Below, one piece after another: positions 39,474 to 43,810 of a stretch of DNA of 43,810 nucleotides (its first letter is position 1; every line of letters starts with the position of its first letter). The translations under genes and the position numbers were made by a program. The notes beneath the pieces are model-generated. The model did no database searches and was not told where the DNA came from. It worked only from the letters and a program-made list of their open reading frames with translations. Origin of the DNA: Opitutaceae bacterium (lineage in GTDB: Bacteria > Verrucomicrobiota > Verrucomicrobiia > Opitutales > Opitutaceae); the NCBI GenBank assembly GCA_018667915.1, contig JABIRI010000095.1, positions 1 through 43,810 on the forward strand. Direction: 5' to 3'.

Positions 39474-42400
39474 CCTTGGACATCTGATGATTTTAGCTTC
39501 GGCCGGGTCGGGTAAAACCTACGCGCTAACGACGCGGTTCGTGCGATTGTTGGCAGCGGGCGCTCCGCCGGAGCGCGTGGTGGCACTCACGTTTACGCGA
39601 AAGGCGGCAGGCGAGTTTTTTGATGAAATTTTGAATCGTTTGGCCGGAGCGGCGAGGGATGAAGCGGCGGCCAAAACGCTGGCCGCGGAGATCGAGCGAC
39701 CGGAGTTGGCCCCCGCGGAGTTTCGGTCTCTCTTGCGGCAAGTGGTGGATGCGATGCCGCGGCTTAATCTGGGCACCCTGGATGGTTTCTTTTCGCGGCT
39801 CGTGCAGGCGTTTCCTTTGGAGCTGGGCTTGGGTGGAGATTTTGAACTTTTGGAAGAAGCCCAGGCGCGGAGGGAACGCCAACGGGTGCTATCGTTGTTG
39901 TTTAATGCGGGTGTGGCCACGGATGCGGCGCGGCAGGATTTCATCGAAGCCTTTAAGCGGGCGACTTACGGTGTGGAGGAGAAGGCGCTGCAACAACGAC
40001 TCGACTCATTTTTAAACGATCATGGGGAAACTTATCTCCAAGCCCCGGATGCGGCGTGCTGGGGAAATGCCCGACGGGTTTGGCCCGAAGGGAATCCTTG
40101 GTTGGAGTCGGGCATCACGATCGAGCAGGCGGTGACGGTTTGCCGGGCGGCGCTGCCGTGGTCCGCTTTTAACGACAAGCAACGCGGTGTGTTGGCGGGG
40201 TTTCTATTGGCGATGGAGGATTGGGAAGTCGGCGCGGCTTTGCCCAAACCGGCGAACACGCCGGTCGGTAACATTCTTAAATACTGGGATGCCCTTTTGG
40301 CGGGCACCGCCGAGATGCCGGTGGGCGGCAAGAAGGTGGCATTTGAACCTGATGCGGGCCGCGCGCTAGCCGGAGTGGTGGGCGCGATCATGGCGGCTGA
40401 GTTGAACCGTAAAATTGAAGTCACGCGGGGGATTCATGCGGTAGTTCAGTTGTATGAAGAAAGGTATGACAAGGAGGTCCGGCGGGCGGGCCGCTTAACC
40501 TTTGCGGATGTGCAACGGCTGTTGCAGCCCAGCGTGAACGATCCGGTCGCGGCTCAGCGCCGCATGCTGATGGATTGGCGTTTGGACGCCCGTTTTGACC
40601 ATTGGTTGCTCGATGAATTTCAGGACACGAGTCGGGAGCAATGGCGCATCCTTCACAACCTGGTGGACGAGGCGGTGCAGGATCCAGAGGGCGGGCGCAG
40701 TTTCTTCTATGTGGGCGACGTGAAACAAGCCATCTACGGATGGCGTGGAGGTGACGCCCGATTGTTTCGAGAGATCTTTGATCACTACAACCAGGGTGAG
40801 TCAGGGGCGATTAAAGAGCAGCACCTGGCCCGGTCGTGGCGCTCCTGCGCTCCCATCATAGAAATGGTGAATGCGGTGTGTGGTGACGGCGAAGCTTTGG
40901 CCGAAATCGTGCCCGATTCCGTGGTGACGAGATGGATGCGGGAGTGGGAACCTCATGCCACGGCGCGGGTTGCGATGACCGGGCATGCGGCGCTGCATTG
41001 GGCGGAGGATGAAACAGGTCGCTGGGCGGAGACGCTGCGAATTTTGCAATCGATCGATGCGGCTGAGCGCGGGTTGACCGTGGCGGTGTTGGTGCAAACC
41101 AATCGAAAAGGCGCTGAGTTGGCGGAGTATCTTCGCGCGGAGGGGGGGGTGGCCGCCTTGGCCGAGAGTGATCTTCATGTCGCGTTCGACAATCCATTCA
41201 CCTGCGCGCTGCTGGCGCTGCTGCGCGTCGCCGCTCATCCGGGGGATAGATTTGCCCGAGAGAGCGTGGCGATGACACCGGTGCAAGCTCGCTTGGTTGA
41301 GTTCGGTTGGAGCGACGGGCCGGGGTTGTCGTGGCAGGTTTTATGCGAAGTGCACGAGGAGGGATTTGCCGGGATGTTCGCTCGTTGGGTGCAGCGATTG
41401 GAGCCGGCTCTACATCAGGAGGATGAGTTTAGCCGAATGCGTGCACGCCAGTTGGTGGATGCGGCGCGGGCGTTTGATGATACGGGTTCACGCGATATCG
41501 ATGAGTTCCTCGAGTGGGTTGAACTTCATACCTTGCGCGAGGTCGAGTCTCCGGGGGTGGTGCGGGTGATGACGGTCCATAAGGCCAAAGGGTTGGGTTT
41601 TGACGTGGTGGTATTGCCGGATTTGCAAGGCAACAGTGTGGCGTTGCGTCGGTCGGGATTGGCGATCCATCGGGATGCCGAGCATGAGGTGGATTGGGTG
41701 CTAGACCCTCCGACCAAACTGATCGCGGAAAATGATCCGGTGCTGCTGCAGCAATTTGAGGCCGACCAGGAGGTGGCGGGCTACGAAGCCCTCTGTAAAT
41801 TGTATGTTGCTTTAACCCGGGCCAAACGCGCTTTGCACGTGATTGTCGAGCCGGTGGGTAAAAGGACGTCGCGAAATTTTCCGAAACTGATGTCTGCGGC
41901 GCTAGGCGAATCGTGGGAACGGGGCGACCCGAATTGGTTCGCTGCGGAGGAAGCACCGGTGAGTGAAACGATTTTGGGGAAGTCGACCCTTGCCCCGATT
42001 TCGGCGAGCCGTCGGCGGGTTCGTCGAACGGCCCGGACGCCTTCGGGAGGCGAATCAGTGCCGGTCGCTGGTCGTCATTTTTTCGCGCCGGCGGGTGACG
42101 CAGCCGCGGATCGTGGTCAAGCGATTCATCGCCTTTTGGCCCTCGTTTCTTGGGCAAATGAATCAGAAATGGCCGATTTAAGGGGAAAAATGGCCAAAAT
42201 AGAGCAAAATGAAGATTGGTTGGAAACGGCTTTTCAAGCGGTTGCCCACCCGGATCTGAGCGAAATTTTCCGGCGCCCCGAGGAGGATCAGTGTGATCTC
42301 TGGCGAGAGCGGGCATTCGAAGTGGCTTATGATGGAAGTTGGATCACCGGCGTGTTTGATCGGGTGGTGATCCGTCGAGATCGGAAAGGACATATCATCG

Positions 42401-42591
42401 GAGCGACCGTGATTGACTTCAAAACGGATGCGGTTGGCAGCGAGGGGGCGCTTGAAATAGCGGTGGACCGCCATCGGCCTCAACTTAAACTATACCGCGA
42501 AGTGGTCGCACGAATGATTGGACTTCCAGCGCAAGGCATTGTTAATCAGCTAGTTTTCATACAAATCAACCAGGCGGTGCGCGTGGAGTGA
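39466..42591 (+). CDS. addA: AddA-like helicase-nuclease subunit (UvrD superfamily)
   Basis: Started at the ATG at 39466, the protein has about 1041 residues. The Walker A motif ASAGSGKT lies at residues 11-18, motif Ia at [10 protein letters not shown], motif II at LLDEFQDTS and a late motif [15 protein letters not shown], as in UvrD/Rep helicases. The C-terminal nuclease domain has GQAIHRLL and [11 protein letters not shown], then [10 protein letters not shown] with the catalytic Asp and Lys. Together with AddB it unwinds and cuts DNA ends. Translation is coupled to addB by an 8-base overlap. A weak terminator follows at 42618. Length is a little below Bacillus AddA (about 1230). Confidence 0.93.
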   Translation: MSDLGHLMILASAGSGKTYALTTRFVRLLAAGAPPERVVALTFTRKAAGEFFDEILNRLAGAARDEAAAKTLAAEIERPELAPAEFRSLLRQVVDAMPRLNLGTLDGFFSRLVQAFPLELGLGGDFELLEEAQARRERQRVLSLLFNAGVATDAARQDFIEAFKRATYGVEEKALQQRLDSFLNDHGETYLQAPDAACWGNARRVWPEGNPWLESGITIEQAVTVCRAALPWSAFNDKQRGVLAGFLLAMEDWEVGAALPKPANTPVGNILKYWDALLAGTAEMPVGGKKVAFEPDAGRALAGVVGAIMAAELNRKIEVTRGIHAVVQLYEERYDKEVRRAGRLTFADVQRLLQPSVNDPVAAQRRMLMDWRLDARFDHWLLDEFQDTSREQWRILHNLVDEAVQDPEGGRSFFYVGDVKQAIYGWRGGDARLFREIFDHYNQGESGAIKEQHLARSWRSCAPIIEMVNAVCGDGEALAEIVPDSVVTRWMREWEPHATARVAMTGHAALHWAEDETGRWAETLRILQSIDAAERGLTVAVLVQTNRKGAELAEYLRAEGGVAALAESDLHVAFDNPFTCALLALLRVAAHPGDRFARESVAMTPVQARLVEFGWSDGPGLSWQVLCEVHEEGFAGMFARWVQRLEPALHQEDEFSRMRARQLVDAARAFDDTGSRDIDEFLEWVELHTLREVESPGVVRVMTVHKAKGLGFDVVVLPDLQGNSVALRRSGLAIHRDAEHEVDWVLDPPTKLIAENDPVLLQQFEADQEVAGYEALCKLYVALTRAKRALHVIVEPVGKRTSRNFPKLMSAALGESWERGDPNWFAAEEAPVSETILGKSTLAPISASRRRVRRTARTPSGGESVPVAGRHFFAPAGDAAADRGQAIHRLLALVSWANESEMADLRGKMAKIEQNEDWLETAFQAVAHPDLSEIFRRPEEDQCDLWRERAFEVAYDGSWITGVFDRVVIRRDRKGHIIGATVIDFKTDAVGSEGALEIAVDRHRPQLKLYREVVARMIGLPAQGIVNQLVFIQINQAVRVE

Positions 42592-42617
42592 ATTCGCGCT
42601 TTACAGGGGTAGGGTCC

Positions 42618-42644
42618 GCCCACAGGTTTGCGGGCTCTTTTCTT
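42618..42644 (+). terminator. Probable terminator of addBA
   Basis: GCCCACA (42618-42624), loop GGTT and TGCGGGC (42629-42635) form a stem with one A-C mismatch, followed by TCTTTTCTT. It is 26 bases beyond the addA stop and just before the next small gene. Confidence 0.7.
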
Positions 42645-42665
42645 CAATCAGACCAATTTAACACC

Positions 42666-42761
42666 ATGGGTAACCTCAAAAAGAAGCGCCGTCTCCAGAT
42701 GAACAAGCACAAGCGTCGTAAGCGCTTGAAGTCCAATCGTCACAAGAAACGTAGCTGGTAA
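42666..42761 (+). CDS. AURKAIP1/COX24 domain-containing small basic protein (mS38-like)
   Basis: This gene encodes only 31 residues, 20 of them Lys, Arg or His: it begins [20 protein letters not shown] and ends NRHKKRSW. The pattern matches the short bacterial AURKAIP1/COX24 family. The mitochondrial members (mS38) bind the small ribosomal subunit next to the decoding-site helix, so a ribosomal role is likely. The gene has terminators on both sides (42618 and 42817), so it is transcribed on its own. Its ATG is preceded by an AT-rich, SD-free leader. It is too short to be found by length alone, but codon content and family match make it convincing. Confidence 0.88.
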   Translation: MGNLKKKRRLQMNKHKRRKRLKSNRHKKRSW

Positions 42762-42816
42762 ATCGTCTAACCAGAGCGTCTTACATACGCAATCCTTGCT
42801 GTCATCAGCTTTCTCG

Positions 42817-42842
42817 AATCCGCCTCAAACTGGCGGATTTTT
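42817..42842 (+). terminator. Rho-independent terminator after the COX24-type gene
   Basis: AATCCGCC (42817-42824), loop TCAAACT and GGCGGATT (42832-42839) form a perfect 8-bp stem, followed by a T-run. The following stretch to 43054 has no gene that I recognise; it must contain the promoter of the PilM-like gene. Confidence 0.92.
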
Positions 42843-43054
42843 GCTTCACTACCCCTCATGCTCCCACTCCGCTGGCGCCGCTCCGCCACATTTGCTAATT
42901 CAAGGTAAATACCTACTCGCGAGGGTTTACCCGGCTGATTTTGCCTTGTCTTGATCCCTCTACCCAGGTAGTTTTCCCTAGACGCCGTCGCTGCTCATCG
43001 CAATCCGATCAAGACTCGAGCGACCAGTTCCTAATCTCTTCACGCTTCCAACTG

Positions 43055-43805
43055 ATGCTTTTTGCCTCCAAACCCAAAGGAGTTTTTATCGAATTCACGG
43101 ATCACGCTCGTCGCGTGATGCGGGCCAATTCTCTTAAAGCTCCCATGGTTATCGAAGGATTCGCGGAATGCGAAGCCGATGACGAAGAAGGACGGGGGAG
43201 ACTTCGACTCGGCTGATGCCAGTGAAAACCAGGTCATCTTTGCCGGATTGCCGAACGAGACGATCACCGAACTTCAGGATCTTTTAATCGCAAAAGACGT
43301 CTATCCGGAGCGTCTGGAAATCAGCACCTTGGCATGTTTGGGTGCGCTCGTGGATTATCTCAAATTTCCCAAAAACAAACAGCCGGTGGTCGTGCTCGAG
43401 TTGGATATGGATATCGCCTACTCGTTCATTGTTTCCCAAGAAGGCCTTTTGGCTTCACGACTCCTACCCCAAGGTCTGAAATCGATGCTGCCGGTCGTGC
43501 AGAAGGAACTCGGACTCAAGGACGAAGAATCGGCCCGAAAACTCTTTTTCTCCAATACTTTTGATTTCACGGGTATGGGGCCGAAGCTCATTTCCCGGCT
43601 TATTAACGAGCTTCAATCTTCTATCGGCTTTTTTGAAGTTCAGACCGGCCAGTCGATTGGGAGTGTGATTTGCCCGAACCTGTCCGCCAAACTCAATTGG
43701 CTCGAAGGTGTCATCGCCAGCCAGATGGGAGTGCAGACCCTCGATATCAATCTTGGTTGGGTTACGCAAACTGGACCACCTAAACGGTTAGTCTGGATGG
43801 GTTGA
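43055..43805 (+). pseudogene. PilM-like (actin-fold pilus assembly) gene with a frameshift
   Basis: From the ATG at 43055 the first frame gives MLFASKPKGVFIEFTDHARR and VIEGFAECEADDEEG, a normal beginning for PilM-like proteins, and then stops at 43216. The second frame (open from 43179) continues with QVIFAGLPNETI, YPERLEISTLACLGALVDYL, VVVLELDMDIAYSFIVSQ and SSIGFFEVQTGQSIG to a stop at 43805. The shift falls at the G-run around 43192-43197. From memory, relatives have an extra segment of tens of residues between these two parts, so a deletion may be involved as well as a frameshift. PilM normally forms the inner-membrane ring of a type IV pilus with PilN and PilO, which would lie beyond the window edge. 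Confidence 0.72.
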
Positions 43806-43810
43806 TGTAG

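Noticed and set aside
36657-42591. addB-addA as a new antiphage system
   Set aside because: The domain order and nuclease motifs fit the standard AddAB recombination complex; no extra defence-type domains or genes are linked.

Overview
The window looks like a chromosomal segment of a Verrucomicrobiota bacterium, most likely of the Opitutaceae group. This is an inference from gene content and style. Supporting it are a gyrB-gyrA pair, RNase Y together with an RNase E/G, an exosortase with EpsI, a PilX-like protein with a polymer-type C-terminus, a PilM-like protein, a run of secreted sulfatases, frequent GTG/TTG starts and an almost complete lack of Shine-Dalgarno sequences. No plasmid, phage or complete insertion sequence is visible.

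Layout. (1) 1-6.4 kb: a decayed alpha/beta-hydrolase fragment, then four secreted type I sulfatases on the minus strand, closely spaced like an operon for desulfating polysaccharides. (2) 6.5-9.6 kb: RNase E/G and the cell-shape glycan polymerase RodA. (3) 9.7-20.9 kb: a surface-polysaccharide island with genes on both strands. It holds an O-antigen ligase/polymerase-like protein, two paralogous GT2 enzymes, three GT-B glycosyltransferases, a flippase, an ATP-grasp protein, and an exosortase with EpsI. (4) 20.9-25.5 kb: RNase Y, a histidinol-phosphatase-like enzyme, a DEDDh exonuclease, a WecG/TagA glycosyltransferase and a HAD phosphatase. (5) 25.5-30.8 kb: gyrB-gyrA with a clear terminator. 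(6) 30.9-32.9 kb: an Rrf2 regulator, a coiled-coil zinc-ribbon protein and the class A RNase P RNA gene. (7) 32.9-36.1 kb: a pseudopilin operon preceded by a LuxR-type response regulator broken by two frameshifts. (8) 36.2-42.8 kb: rpsT, addB-addA and a 31-residue AURKAIP1/COX24-type protein. (9) 43.0-43.8 kb: a frameshifted PilM-like gene.

How the parts fit: region 3 plus the WecG-type enzyme can assemble, export and ligate an envelope or extracellular glycan, with the exosortase anchoring C-terminally tagged proteins. The sulfatases would let the cell desulfate algal or host polysaccharides. The remainder is housekeeping for RNA processing, supercoiling, recombination and ribosomes.

Most interesting points: a palindromic element inside the RNase P RNA gene; a response regulator whose reading frame is restored by two single-base corrections; an exosortase/EpsI junction that carries a 13-bp perfect hairpin and looks like a two-base-frameshifted fusion; an unassigned ATP-grasp enzyme facing the exosortase; and an exact 17-bp repeat at two 5' gene boundaries of the same island. 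I found no clear candidate for a wholly new defence or mobile system. The ATP-grasp/exosortase/EpsI glycan island is the best candidate for undescribed biology.
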